A stretch of 64,000 nt of DNA from Solen grandis (lineage: Eukaryota; Mollusca; Bivalvia; Adapedonta; Solenidae), in assembly GCA_021229015.1 (NCBI GenBank), contig CM037784.1, forward strand, positions 65,375,223 through 65,439,222, written 5' to 3'. The position numbers were made by a program, and so were the translations under genes. Below the pieces are notes generated by a model, which was not told where the DNA came from, searched no databases, and saw only the letters and a list, made by a program, of their open reading frames with translations. Positions 1-13,719 of the stretch are shown here, one piece after another (within the stretch, counting starts at the first letter, position 1; each line of letters opens with the position of its first letter).

Positions 1-1404
1 TATACTGATAGCCGTGTTGTATTGGGCTACCTGTATAATCGCCTGAAGAGATTTTATGTCTATGTTGAAAATAGGGTCAGCAGGATATTGAAGTCAACCA
101 ACCCAGAACAATTGGAATTATGTTCCTACCAACGAGAATCCTGCAGACCTTGGGATAAGGCCCACTCCAGCTGAGACACTCCAGAATAGTCCGTGGCTTA
201 CCGGGCCAAGTTTTTTGCAGTCCAGCCATATGCCGCCACTTGAAATTGAGCCCTTTGAAATACATAATCCAGCTGATGATCCGGAGATCCGGCCGGTTAC
301 AGTATGGGCCATGAAGTCAGACGTTTCTCCAGCAGAGTCTGTGATAACTTGTAATTTTGTATCATTTTCTAGCTGGAAAAACTAGTCAGTGCCATTGTTG
401 TTTTGAAACGTCACTTACGTAATATGTACAATAAACGACACAACATTCTTTCTCAAGATGTGTGTTCTCAGAAGGTTGAGTTTCAGACAATTGCTAAAGA
501 CTTTGTTATCAAACTTGTCCAAGACGAAAGGTATTCTCCAGAAATAAAATCTCTTAAGAGTAGGAATCACATTAAAAAGCTGTGCTGTGTTATTTACCTG
601 CCTGACATCACGTGCAGTTCATATTGAAGTGATAGAAGAGATGACCAGCAGTTCATTTGTAAATGCCCTGAGAAGATTTACTAGCATTCGGGGAAAGGTG
701 AAAACCTACAGGTCTGACAGGGGGAGCAATTTTGCTGGAGCATTGGACGATTTAGGCGTTAGTGTAAACAAAGACGTGAAACATTATCTGGACCAAGAAG
801 AAGCTGTCTGGTTTCTGAATCCTCTCACCGAGGCGGAGTATCGGAACGGATGATAGGTATAACAAGAAGAATTCTGGATTCGATGCTGCAAGACATACCA
901 GGTGGAGACCTAACTCATGAGGTGCTGATCACCTTCATGGCGGAAGTATCAGCTATCATTAACTCTATACCATTAGTGCCATTGTCTTCAGAACCCTGTG
1001 ATCCAACACCGTTAAGTCCTTCTCTTTTACTTATCCAGAAAAGTGACTGTGTTGTTGATGTGGTGATTCCTTCGGACATCAAAGATAAGTTTCGCGCGCA
1101 GTTGAAAAGAGAGCAGATTCTTGCTGAACGATTCTGGAAAAGGTGGCGGTCAGAATACCTTCAAACCCTTCAACTGAGGAGGAAGTGGACATCTCAACAA
1201 AGAGAATTTAAGTGTGGTGATGTTGTGATGCTTCGAGATAAACAAACACTGAGAAATATGTGACCATTAGGAGTAATAACTCAAGTAGTTTCGAGTGGTG
1301 ATGGACTTATTCGGACTGCAGAAGTTCGCACAATCGGGGCCAATGGAAAACCTTCTACTTACACACGCCCAGTAAATGAGATGGTCTTGCTTGTTCCATC
1401 ATAG
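1..1404 (+). pseudogene. BEL/Pao LTR-retrotransposon pol remnant (RNase H end, integrase, C-terminal domain)
   Basis: The stretch reads as the last third of a BEL/Pao polyprotein in several frames and runs off the left edge. Frame 1 opens with TDSRVVLGYL, the RNase H motif, followed by the family's typical tether region in a shifted frame. At about 587-740 the integrase core is recognisable (LTSRAVHIEV, then YRSDRGSNF with the second catalytic Asp). The GG-ER segment with the catalytic Glu lies near 835, after another frameshift. The last part ends in the conserved PLG...RTAEVRT...RPV...LVP tail at 1404, but has an in-frame TGA at 1261-1263 where the family normally has Trp. The zinc-binding HHCC domain and the first catalytic Asp appear to be deleted around 575-590. 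In life the protein would copy and insert the element; this copy cannot. Confidence 0.85.
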
Positions 1405-1850
1405 ACTATTCAACTTCATTGTTTAAGATGCCTTTAAAGAGACAGAAGATTGTAAAGCTAACTATGTCTGTCAGGAAAGGTTGTTTGTTACTCTGCTGTA
1501 ACTGTATGAGGATTAGATTTCAGGGGTTGTTTTAATATGAAAGACTTACCTTTAATAATTAGATCACATATTACACATTTTGAATGCAGTTTGCAATATT
1601 AAATGTTTTTCAGAAAAGTGCCTTTTAAGATTGAATTTTTGAAAATTGGCATTTATGATTTTTGTTAAGTTTAAGAGTTATGATAAGTTTGACAGGTCTC
1701 TGTTAAGGTTTTTTACCATCTCTATTGCGTTATTTTGAATTTTAAGTCATTTAGATTTTTAATAGGATAAGTAAACATTTTGTATGTTATATCCTTTTTG
1801 TGGATAGTTAATGTATATATCTTAAGCCATTTTATATCAAATATATTAAT
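1405..1850. other. AT-rich spacer between BEL pol and tandem array
   Basis: No reading frame or structured repeat is seen. The position between the pol stop codon and the 3' LTR makes it part of the retroelement's 3' untranslated region. Confidence 0.4.
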
Positions 1851-2550
1851 AAGTCATAGTCATGCTGATATAGGCATCAGTCACAGTCATGCTGATATAG
1901 TCATCAGTCATAGTCATGCTAACATAGTCATCAGTCAGTTATGCTGATATAGTCATTAGTCATAGTCATGCTGATATAGTCATTAGTCATAGTCATGCTG
2001 ACATAGTCATCAGTCAGTTATGCTGATATAGTCATTAGTCATAGTCATGCTGATATAGTCATCAGTCATAGTCATGCTGATATAGTCATCAGTCATAGTC
2101 ATGCTGATATAGTCATTAGTCATAGTCATGCTGACATAGTCATCAGTCATAGTCATACTGACAGTCATTAGTCATAGTCATGCTGACATAGTCATTAGTC
2201 ATAGTCTTGCTGACAAAGTCATTAGTCATAGTCATGCTGACATAGTCATTAGTCATAGTCATGCTGACATAGTCATTAGTCATAGTCATGCTGACATAGT
2301 CATTAGTCACAGTCATGCTGACATAGTCATCAGTCACAGTCATGCTGATATAGTCATCAGTCATAGTCATGCTGACATAGTCATCAGTCACAGTCATGCT
2401 GATATAGTCATCAGTCACAGTCATGCTGATATAGTCATCAGTCACAGTCATGCTGACATAGTCATCAGTCACAGTCATGCTGATATAGTCATCAGTCATA
2501 GTCATGCTGATATAGTCATCAGTCACAGTCATGCTGATATAGTCATTCCT
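1851..2550. repeat. 27-bp minisatellite inside the BEL 3' region
   Basis: About 25 imperfect copies of a 27-bp unit built on GTCATGCTGAYATAGTCAT plus CAGTCATA. Variants differ mainly at C/T positions, and a few units are shortened (for example near 1930, 2010 and 2160). Because 27 is a multiple of three, the minus strand stays open for 141 codons with a 9-residue repeat; I treat that frame as a by-product of the array rather than a gene. Confidence 0.9.
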
Positions 2551-2627
2551 AGTCAGTATTAGCCACACATGGTGGAGAAAGTTATTATTGTCATTGTCGT
2601 ATATGGTTTATTAAACCAGGTGGGGAG

Positions 2628-2960
2628 TGTTCTGTAACATGGAGTACAGAGATTTATTTTGTTAATTGTATTCTTGTATTTTGTTTTATTTTTATTTACT
2701 GTTAAAATCAAACGGTGCGAAAGCTATGTACGTTTTATCTTGGGACTAATCGCTGCATTGTATGGTACCCGGCACGTTAAACAATGTCTGCGCTCTGTAG
2801 GAGCAGGCCGGTTGTCAGCGCTCTAGGAAAACCTCGTGGTAAACAAGTAATACGTTCTCAACTTTGCAAGTTTTGCGGGCCATGATAGGCTAAAGATCTT
2901 TCATTGTCGACTATGATAAATAAAGCTGCCGCACCAAACACTGTTGCTCTTTCGTGCCCA
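2628..2960 (+). repeat. Probable 3' LTR of the BEL/Pao element
   Basis: A purine-rich tract (AGGTGGGGAG) ends at 2627 and is followed by TGTTCTGTAAC, the usual PPT-then-TG start of an LTR. An AATAAA signal lies at 2919-2924, and CA-ending boundary candidates lie at 2940, 2960 and 2964. The 5' LTR is outside the window, so the exact end and the target-site duplication cannot be set. Confidence 0.6.
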
Positions 2961-2964
2961 AGCA

Positions 2965-5900
2965 TATATGTTAAAAAATAAGTGTTCCATTTATATGCTG
3001 ATCTATTGAAGATCATACAATTTTATACCACCTCAATCATACAGCTGTTTAACCTACAGTCAAGTTGTTTTTATATCTCAGTTGTTTTAACAAATGTTTC
3101 TTTTTTTCATGTAATGTCATTTTATACTGCAAAAACCGATAACTATGAGTCTCATAAACACCCCCATCAACAATAAAAGTATGGTCTTCAATCAGAAAAG
3201 TTGAACGAGTACTTTAAGGGGGTCTAAAAGTTTTTTGTGTTGTTTATTGTTGGTATGTTGGTGGTTGTCGCGGTAACATGACATGTTTGAACGGAAATCA
3301 ATCAGAGGTACAATTTTATATGACGTTTAATACTTCATTATTCCTATCCCTGACGAAGTTTTTTATGAAGTTGCTCTTGACTTTATTTCTGTCCCTAAAC
3401 GAATAATAGAAATTCCATCTGTTAAATGTTAAGTTCAAGCGAAATAGAATGAAAAAGATTTCACAAAAATTTGGAATCAAATAAACATCAAACAGGAAAA
3501 AAAATGGAGCTTTCGCGGCGTCCAAACAGCTCTCTCATCTTCACTGGATGACTAAATCTCCTGATCAGAAGAAGCAAGCCTGTCTGACTAGACACAAACG
3601 TTTGATTGATATATCATTTTAGGATATCTGACTTATTATGCTTTTGAAGTTAGGTCGAACCGAGTGACCACGTAATGAGCTGCCCTGTGATCAAATTTAT
3701 CTTCAAGAAATAGAAAATAGCGATGCTTTTCTTTTTTGGCATTGTATGAAGAGTTGGTGCTTTTCGAAAGCAGATTTTCATTTTTAGTTATATCTACCAA
3801 AATCTTTTTAAACCGAGAAAATATAAAGAAAACATAGGTAATTTGGCAAATTCTTTGATAGAATAGTTTACGCGTTGATGCATTTAAAGGTATGTGACCA
3901 ATCTGTTTTGAACTCCGTATTATTTGGATGCTTTAATGTGACCTACCCTCATGATTTTCCTTCCCAATTAAATCAACAAATAATGCACAAAATGTAAATT
4001 TAGTTTTAAAATCAGTATTTTTTACCACAATACTGTAAATAAAAGTCATTTCAACCATTAGTCATTTTAATGTCTTTCATTCATTGCTAGATTGTTGGCT
4101 AGCAGTGGTCTCCATGTAATTTAATTTTGCAATCTGGACTTGATTGCAATTGTTTCATAGACATCGACAGAAATACCATGACCGAATTTGATTATACTGA
4201 AATTCAAACATGACCTGTTTTTGTTTGTTTTTCTGTAAATGATGGGTTGTCGTTAGCAGCTGGGAGAGTTCAAATACAGGGACACCACCATGATGACAGC
4301 ACACTTAATTGAAATAGCAAACATTGGGTTAGGATAGTTATGTGTTCTTGTCATGGACCTAAATCAACACAAATCTGTAGTGAAACAGATGTAATCAGCA
4401 GTTTTGTCATCTTTCGGTATCCTTTTAATGAGGTTGTACTGCATTTATAAAGTTCATTTAAGTAATATTCAACAAGTTCTGTAATCTACCGGTATCTTAC
4501 TTTAACATGCGTGTCTAAGGTTGACATGTGGTACATACTAATCCAGACAACAGATCACATCTATTCAACCAAGCTTTTAAACATATGAGGGTGATTGCGT
4601 TGCAATAGGTTGAGCATATTTTTGTAATCTGATCGCAATTCATGATGATTTAAAATATTGACATTCTTATTATCATTTTCATTTAGATACATTTAAAACA
4701 TAAGTATACCTCATATGTTTTTGATATGTATTTAGCTATATAAGATCATATTTGTAGCAAATCACATTTGTAACATGTTGTTACTACTAACAAGTTATCA
4801 TCAACACTGTTTCTAAATATAGCAACTATTACTCAGCTAACTAAATCGGTATAGCCACATGGATGTACTCTGTTACCGGGGTCACCGATTGATTCCGGGG
4901 GCAGGAGGGGGTGAGGGAGTACAATCATTACAAATGTCTTTCTTGCGCTATGCATAGCTGTTTCAAGTCAGATGACTAGCAGGAAGTAGGCATACACTGG
5001 GACCCATTTTTTACAAGTGATATCCGATGGCGTTGGGGAATATAGAAGGGGGGAGGGGCTTGTACAGTGGCCATTATCATTGTCTCCTATTCACTTATAA
5101 AATAGACGTGGGGGGTGGGGTTCCGACGCAGTATTCGTATGACCGTCCTGGTAATAAACTTAAGTATCAATGACTCCGCCATGTTATAGGTTATAGTTTT
5201 ATTTTATTGATCATAACAAGCAAGGCCTCGTTCACAGTTGATCGGTAGAAATACAGTGCCCCTGTTTCGGGCAAGGATTTTTCATGACATTTCAGGCGCA
5301 AAGTACTTGTCCAAACAAGGAACCGTTGGTTAAACAAACTACTCTGTACGTGAGCTTTAAAGTTCTGGAACTCAAATCCAAGATTTAAAGAATCACAAAA
5401 TCAATATTGTATACCGAAAGTGTAATATATAAGACAATAAATGGTAAAGTTTGATGTGCCCTGCTTGGCGCCGAAAAAACAAAAGGACTAAAATACAAAA
5501 ATACATTTTTTATGGTGAAATGTGTAAATCATTTACAAGACTTGGCTTAACAATTCTATATTTAATTATACAGAAACAGGACTAAGAATGAGAATCACTT
5601 TTTTCATATTTTTAGAATTTATTTATGACTTACTCATAGTTAAAATGTGTTAACTTTAACAATCTTTATAAACATACCGAAATATTTAAACGCGTACTGT
5701 CTGTGTCATATTTTGAGTATAATCTTCAAAGTGTAGCATTTTATTGTTGAATAAATATTCCAAATTCATGAACGTATAATTAAATAATCAGTCGGCCTAA
5801 GTGAATCAAATACCTAAAATGTTACCATGGTACATTGACCTAAAATACTCAAATAGCTATACAAATTATAAAATAAAACTCAATACTTTTTTTTTCTTTT

Positions 5901-7936
5901 TTGTAAAATGAGTGAAACGGAAATTATGTTAAAAGAAAAGAATAGATAGCAAAAGGGTGTCCCTTCTGGTTTTATCACACAGAACCCCCAGTTTTAAAGC
6001 AGTTGGCAGTAATTTGGCTTATCCAAAGATACTCTTCATTGGGAGTAATACATTTTTATTCCAGAACCTTAAGACTTTTGTTAGGAATGTGTGCGTATAT
6101 TAACATACACAGCTTGCATAAGCTATATTATTTTATGGATATAAATAAAAGCTGTATTCGCGCGTAAACTGTATAAGCCCAAACAGTACATGTCTACCGA
6201 AGGTACCCATTTAGTTTCATTGAATTCCGACTTTTAGAATTTTACTGAGTATTCGCGCAATACAATAACATCAAGAGAAGGAGAAACAGTGACGGACAGG
6301 AGGGAGTATGTGTCGGCAACTATATGCTCTGTAGGACGAATATTATAAGTGACATACTATCACGTTTCTTTTCCATATAATACATCAAGATGTTGAACGG
6401 ACTTGTAATAACACTAAATATTACTATAAACTTCTTGCAAAAATGCAGCTTTTTGTTCCCTTTTCCATATGGAAACTGACTTGTGACAAATGTGATTTGT
6501 ATTTCACATCAAAAATCGGCTTCGAACACATTTGTCATAAAATAAATAACATATGTGTTTAATTTTCGTTACACATTTGTAAATGCTACAAATATAATTT
6601 AAAAAAATGTTTTTTTAAATATATTCAATTGGAAAGGTCTCTCATTAACCAAAACGATTCGTCTTGCTCTTCTAAAAAGCAAAACGTATTTTCGTGTCAG
6701 ATTTTGAATCTCTTTCCTTATTTAAATGTCATGACACTTTTCGATATATAAATGTCTTGTCATCTTGTATCATTTTATGTATGGCAAATGGCAGAATTGT
6801 AAATGTAGGTGTGATCATTTTCGTCGAATATTAAACTTCCGGGACATTTTTTTTTCTTATAACTGGTGAATGTTTATGCCATCTGCCAGCTTCGACTTGA
6901 GGACTATGAGATGATAGATGATAGACGACGTTATTTGGGAACAATTCATATTCTGAATATTAACTATATTTTAATACAGGCTAAATCCAAAATCATTTAG
7001 TAATTATATGGAATGCTAATAAAAGAATTTGATTTATGCACAATGCTTCTCGGTGGATTATTGGGGAATAACTTTGAATTAAGAATGGTAATCTTCATTG
7101 TTTCACTGTTTTGTAACGGGACTACTATTGTTGTTTTTGTTTTGTTTTCACGACATTTTGATTTATTTCTACATTGAAATAAAACTAATCGAGAAATATT
7201 TGAAAGGAATGTTGATTACACACCTTCTTTGTTTTTATTCGTTGGACTTTTTAGACTGTATTACGATTTAAGGAATTTGTGTCTCTATATCCAGCCGTAG
7301 AAAAGTCTTATTATTTTTCCTTTTTTTAAAAAAAAATTGAATATTATTTTTAATTCATCTCGTGAGGAGGAAAACACTTGATGAATAAACATGATTTCCC
7401 TATGAAACCAACAATTACTCTCTTTTATCATTACATATTATATCAGGACTATTAAAATAAATGAAAATGTCCAGAATTTATTATATAATGTACCTTTTAT
7501 TTCCTATTTGGAAAATATATTGACTACATATAATAACAATATTGAAAATTGACGTCACACCATAAACCAATTTTATTTTTTATCACTATTGTCACTTTTA
7601 GGTATACAACTGTAATACAACCTTTCTAATACAAGCACTTTTGCTCCGGACAAAAATAAGGCAATAAGAGCTGTTAAAGCAGCTCATTCACAGATGGTCA
7701 TTGACTACAAATTTGATGCTTAACTACTGAATATATGTGTATAACGTCTATCAATGCCATCTACAGATGAATGGTCAACCAATGCTGTAAAAATGGATGG
7801 TTTCCCCATTACAGGCAAAACCGTTACAGACGGTATTCAAACTATATTTTGAATTAAAAACAACAACAATATTCAGATTTTCTATTTTCATCAGCCCATC
7901 ACAGGGCCCATCACAGGGCTGATCACATTCTACCTT
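2965..7936. other. Unannotated AT-rich DNA
   Basis: Nearly 5 kb with no convincing gene. It holds G-rich patches around 4890-5120 and a weak exon-like stretch at 5257-5350 (acceptor ending ATACAG, then an open frame with a CPC and a later Cys, then GTGAGC). I see nothing else that I can support. Confidence 0.5.
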
Positions 7937-8036
7937 NNNNNNNNNNNNNNNNNNNNNNNNNNNNNNNNNNNNNNNNNNNNNNNNNNNNNNNNNNNNNNNN
8001 NNNNNNNNNNNNNNNNNNNNNNNNNNNNNNNNNNNN
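7937..8036. other. Assembly gap (100 N)
   Basis: Exactly 100 N, the customary placeholder for a gap of unknown size, so neighbouring distances across it are unreliable. Confidence 0.99.
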
Positions 8037-8998
8037 AATATATTCAAATGAAACATCCCAGTAGTGAATCTAGACTTCATTGAACAAAAAGCAAGAAAAT
8101 AATAAAATCCAGTCTATTTAAAGCAAAGCAATTTAATATTTAAGGAAATAGTTTGAAACATAGAAAAGTATAATATTTGATTAGTCAGAACAACAGCCCG
8201 ACAAAACATTTACAATTGATTTGTCCAAAGCAAGATATGCATATATTTACTTTTAACTTTATATGTTAAAACCAAATAACAAGTGTAGGTCATTGACTAC
8301 TACCCCCTTTCCCCACGTACGGCAATTTCTATAGTTGGCCAGTCACCTCAACCCCCACCCCCGTTGACTCTTTGAAGTTCTCCCTAACCAATCCTCATGT
8401 ATCCGCGTCTGCCGTTATTCTTGATTCTTTTAAACCATTCCGTTTGAAATTAACATAGAAACGCAATGCCTCGGACAGAATTTTGTCTCTATGTCTCTCA
8501 TATCGGTTTGAGAGAAAATATGTGTTGTATACAAAAATCAATAGGTTTCAGACCAGTGTGTGTGTGTGTGTTAAAAAGGACTATAAAATGCTTTTTTATA
8601 GACCTATGGCTAAATTATGCAATTTGTTACTTATCGGGGCTATTTATATTGAACTTTAAATAGAATAAGTGTTAAAGCAGCACCATATTTCCCCACTGGA
8701 AAAATCATGAAGAATTATTCCCTAAATTACACATAACAAAAGCGATATTCACGATTAGTTTGCAATAACACACACAAAGAGATGAAAAATCGGAACATTA
8801 CAACAAGCAAGTTATTTCACGGTCGCATAACATTTTAAAAACCCACATTTATTATTAGGGATACACGGTGTTACCGATATATCGATATGTCGCAATTCTG
8901 GAAGTACACGATACATATCGGTACGTTAATAAGTCGTACCGATATTTATACTTTTTTATACAACGTATTTCATTATTTCTTCTTGTCATGTATGGAAG
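8037..8998. other. Unannotated AT-rich DNA
   Basis: Contains a short (GT)n run near 8560 and no supported gene or element. Confidence 0.5.
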
Positions 8999-9220
8999 GT
9001 GCCTCCGTGACCGAGAGGATAAAGTCGCTGACTTTCACACTCACTCAGCCCCTCACTCTGTGGGTTCGAATCCCGACAGGGTCGTTCGGAATTTCATGTG
9101 AGGAAGCCTTCCAGTTGGCTTGCGATAGGTCGGTGGTTCTCCGTGCATTCGGGGTCTTCGGCCACCTGTAATTAGCTGGACGTCGCTATATGACTGTAAT
9201 ATTGTCGAAGAGACGGTAAA
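8999..9220 (+). mobile_element. tRNA-derived SINE
   Basis: A tRNA-like head (GTGACCGAGAGGATAAAG as A box, GGTTCGAATCCC as B box at 9063-9074) is followed by a body containing GAGGAAGCCTTCCAG and GTAATTAGCTGGACGTCGC. The same body recurs at 20975, 49491 and, more diverged, elsewhere in this window. Transcription would be by RNA polymerase III and mobility would depend on a LINE. Confidence 0.8.
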
Positions 9221-9235
9221 CTCAAATAGTCAAGT

Positions 9236-9930
9236 CAAGTCATTTATGGAAACTTTTTTTCAAACTTAATCTGTGTAGACTGAGTTAAGACTCGATTTTA
9301 CACTGATTTCCCAGTGTGGAACAGTCTAACACATTAGCGGAATTTTATTCGACGATCTGGATTCATTTCTTCCGCGAGAGTAGATTCATGTACGTTATAT
9401 ACGATACTTGGAGATATTCTGCCATAATATTAATTACAATGATTGCATTATACCGTAATCACTCTAAGTTTTAGGACACTTAAGTTTAGGGACACCCTTT
9501 GATTTTTTTTAAATAATTATTTTTTGTGCCTCTAAATTTTGGGGCACCTTTAATTTTATAATATTTTACTGACTGATTTTGGGAAAAAAATTATTCCATG
9601 ATTACCGCTCACCCAATGTTTTTTTTTTCTTTAACACCATTACGAAAATTTCGTACAGCTTTTTAGAATGCGGTGCATGATATTAACATTGTTGTGATAT
9701 TTACTTAAGCAGGTGAAGTATTATAAGGTTATCTAAGTAAATATCCCGACAGATATTTCAATGGCTTATTTTCAATTCCCATCTCTCTTTGCTCTCAATC
9801 ACCCGTGACACATTGTCTGTTGTATGTTAAAACAACATCGCGCCTCGGGGAACGGGTCGGGTGGGAGGGGTGTGTACTGTGTATTCGTGTACACGTGTCA
9901 TTAATTGGCAATCAAGGACAATAAGCAGAC
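9236..9930. other. Unannotated AT-rich DNA
   Basis: Homopolymer-rich intergenic sequence with a G-rich patch near 9850-9875. No gene or element is recognised. Confidence 0.4.
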
Positions 9931-9934
9931 GATA

Positions 9935-12345
9935 ACAAACGACACAGTGGTTAACACTGATATCAATAATCATTTACATGTTGATAAAATATTATATAAT
10001 AAAGATAAAAAACATGTTTTCAAGATATCTTAGTATAGAATTTGAGTTTTCTTTACATCTACCATTGATAAAATTTGTGATAACACTCTGCAGCTTGATG
10101 CTGGTATTAATGCATTCTCAAAAAAATGTATGAAATTGCTTGTTATACGTGTGGACGAAGCGTTATTAAGTCTTCTACAGTTCATAAAAATAGGAAATGA
10201 AGATATAAATGGTTTGATGCGGATTGTGAATCTAGTAGGCGTGAATTTCGAGCAACTTGTAGAGCGTATCGTAATAATAGATCTGATTTTAATTTGTCAC
10301 ATATGAAACGTAAAAGGCGTGAATATAAAACGATTATATGTAATGCTAAATTAGGATTTGATATTAAACAATTAAGAGTGTTACATAATTTGGCAACATC
10401 AAACCCACAACAGTTTTGGAATAAAGTAAAAAAAGATGAAAAGTGAGGGACGTAAGGATAGCAAAATAGGAAAAGAAGATTTTTGTAATCATTTTAAAGA
10501 ATTATTTTCTAATGATAACATACATGATGTATATACAAATAATGATATTGAAGCTGAGCTAGATAATTGTTGTACTGAGAGATCAGTTGATAATTTAGAT
10601 AATGTTATTGAGGTACATGAAATTAAAGCAGCTATTTTGAGTTTAAAAAGAGGTAAAAGTTGTGGTTTTGATAATTTCATACCAGAATTATTTTTAGATA
10701 GTGTTGACCTAATATTCCCTATCCTCTGTAAGTTGTTTAATCATATTTTTACTAATTCTGAATATCCTGGAATCTTGGACAAAGGGCATAATTGTACCAG
10801 TACCTAAAAAGAGTAATCCTACTGATGTCAATAATTATAGAGGAATAGTGCTTACAAGCTTTTTGTCTAAGATATTCTCCTGTATATTAAATAAGAGGTT
10901 AACTAAATGGGCAGATGAAAACAGTATTTTAAATGATTGTCAGTACGGCTTTAAAAAGAACCTTAGTACAGTTGATTGTATATTATTGTTGAATAGTATT
11001 ATAGATAAGGTTGTTAACTATGAAAAAAAATTATATTGCTGTTTCATTGATTTAAGAAAGTTTTTGATATGGTCTATAGAAATGTTATATGGGTTAAATT
11101 AATACGTAGCAATTGTTCTACTAAAGTTATCAAAATGTTGCAGTCAATGTATAAGACTGTCAAAACTTGTGTAAATTCTAGGGGTGAATATTCTGATTCT
11201 TTTTGGACAGTTTTAGTGGTGTAAAACAGGGCGAAACATTATCTCCTCTGTTGTTTTTATTTTTTTATTAATGATAAAAAAAAATATTGACGGTATAGAT
11301 ATATTTACATTACTTTTTGCAGATGATGCTGTATTATTTTCAAAATCACGCGAAGGCTTACAGCATCTCATTAACAAATTATCTGAATACTGTAACCTTT
11401 TGGGCATCCATGTTAATATTGATAAAACTGTGGTAATGTTATTTAAGAAAGGTATTAAAGCTAAAACGTTTGATATTTATTATGAAAATTGTAGACTTAA
11501 TTGTGTTAATCAATTTCCCTTATTTAGGTGTAACACTATCGTCAAATTGTTGTTTTTATAAATCACAAAAACGGTTATCAGAACTTGCTCGTAAAGCCGT
11601 TTTTTCCTTATATTCCCTGTTTGAAAATATTTCTCTGACAGTTAATGAAAAAAATAATTTTTTCATGCAATGGTAGCACCTATTTTATGTTATGATTCAG
11701 AAATTTGTGGATTTCATATAGCACCTGATATCGAGCGAACACATTTGAAATTTATGAAAAATTTATTATCTGTGAGACAACAAACTGCTAACGCTGCTGT
11801 GTATGGTGAATTGGGTAGATTTCCCATGACAGTTTATAGGAATATTAGACTTATAAAATATCTACTTAAATTGTCACAGTCACCTCAATCTCTTGCTTTT
11901 AAATAAGTTTCGTTAACTAATGAGAATGGAAATTTTGTCTTAGAATGGAGTAAAGATATTAAAATTATTATAGATGACCTAGGTTTTTCATTTGTATTTG
12001 ATGACTTAAAAAGTTTAAATGGACAGTTAAAAATATTGTTATTCGTATATATGACCAGTATGTTCAAGTTGGATCTATTCTATTGAGACTTACAGCAAAT
12101 TGGATAGTTACAAACTGTATAAAAATGTTTTGAACCTGAGCCTTATTTAATGCAAATTGATAATCATTCTCATATCATAGCATTAACTCGGATAAGAGTA
12201 CACTTGCTCACATGCACATGCTTATATGTACACATATAAATTACGTTATAAAAGCAATTCTTTTTTAATTAAAAGTCCCGGAAAATACACTATTCCAACT
12301 GTCCGGAAGAAAGCAAATATAAAACATTATGGATTAAACATTATA
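9935..12345 (+). pseudogene. 5'-truncated non-LTR retrotransposon ORF2 (reverse transcriptase)
   Basis: The plus strand reads as a LINE polyprotein in alternating frames. In order: a basic linker (FWNKVKKDEK near 10415-10440), the start of the reverse transcriptase (PVPKKSNPTDVNNYRGI near 10795-10850), the palm motif CCFIDLRK near 11040, GVKQGETLSPL near 11220-11250, the catalytic FADDAVLFS near 11310-11340, and YLGVTLSSN near 11520. A C-terminal region with TANAAVYGELGRFP near 11785-11825 follows. This tail style is known from I/Nimb- or Jockey-like LINEs. The endonuclease domain is missing, as expected from incomplete reverse transcription. Several frameshifts and stops (for example at 10445 and 11902) make it inactive. 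The 3' end is uncertain. Confidence 0.85.
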
Positions 12346-13719
12346 ATTGATATTAAAAAAATAGAATTTAAACCTTTAATCACAAGTCAGTTTTTTTTAT
12401 TCTTAAAGAATCGTATATATTGGGGTAAATAGGAATGCGAATGATGTTAATAAAATTAACGCACATTAAAAATGGACGAAATCGGCGTGTGCCTGAGTTT
12501 TTGAACACTTTTTGATAAATATTTTTTCTAAGTTTCTGTCCCAAAACTGTGATTACGGTATGCATTTGGTGATCGCATTCAATTAAATAAATGTATTCAA
12601 TATTTCATAATCTCAAGTAATGATTAATGGATGGATAAACACAGCATGGCTAAATTATTGCCATTGAATATCTAAAGGTGAAGCAAAACGACATGACACC
12701 AGTAAAATCCTTGGATAAAGGCTACTTAAAAAATGAAAACTGGCCTTTAGCTGAAGAGGCTTTTTTATTCAGAGAGTAAACAGTCAGTACCGGGAATCTA
12801 GTATTGGCATTAGTTCATACATCGGCTTTTATTCGGAGGTGAACGCCAATACAGATTATATACACATAAAACTATAGAAATATCATTATAAGCGTTTTTT
12901 TTAAAATAGGATTTGTCAGAACTTAACATATAATCGTTTATAAAGTATGCTTACAAAGTTACAAAAGAAGATTGTCATTTTCTTTAAACTTAAATAATTT
13001 AAACACGAGAAGGATAACGAAACGCATTCTTGTTGGGTCGTTGACCTAGTTTATAAAATCAGATTTGGAATCTTATGAGAATTCTGAACACGCACGAGTC
13101 CGTTAAACATACATACAGCCTGAACAAACCGAAGTAATCAAGTTGGAATTAAATGAACCGTATTCAAACATCTTCATCGTATTTACTTAATGTTGGATGA
13201 AAAATATAACGTTGAATGTAGATTGTGACAAGGCATAAGATGATGATGTTCTATTGATAGGTGTGTTATTGCAAGGACAATTGAAAAGAGGGGAAAATAC
13301 AGACAGTTCCGATAGCGCAATTTACATTCGTGTTTTATTTTAGCAAATGGACGTCATACCGAACAGGAGATTGGTCATTTAGTCCGCGGCGTTACAAATT
13401 GATCATATTCAAGAAAATTCAATAGTCGACCCTTTTCCTTTGTTTGTGTTTCAGCTATATACATTAATTAGATGTCAGTGTAACGTCTTTTTATAGCGAA
13501 CACTTTTCAGCCGTCTATGTTAAGATCCAAACATTAAGAACATACACGCTCTTTAACGTTTTAATCAAATAAAGAAAAAGTTTACGTATACACGATATCA
13601 ATGTCTATGAATTTCTTAGTGACCAAAACTTACATTAGTTCAATAAAGCCGTATCCAGTAAACCTTTTTTCTCTAAATCAAATACACGGCCTATGTATTT
13701 GAGTGTCGACTGCGAATTC
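12346..13719. other. Unannotated AT-rich DNA
   Basis: No supported gene or repeat between the LINE remnant and the Polinton-like element. Confidence 0.45.

Noticed and set aside
2143..2568. 141-codon minus-strand frame with a 9-residue repeat
   Set aside because: It coincides with the 27-bp tandem array; an open frame is expected because 27 is divisible by three.
4860..5120. G-quadruplex cluster
   Set aside because: G runs are present but I could not find four close runs of three or more G within one short window; too weak to list as a feature.
7775..8080. 101-codon minus-strand frame
   Set aside because: It runs through 100 N of a gap, so most of the supposed protein is unknown.
8999..9080. 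tRNA gene
   Set aside because: A and B boxes are present but the acceptor stem does not pair and the sequence continues into a SINE body shared by other copies. The same reasoning applies to 47092, 49491 and 50600.
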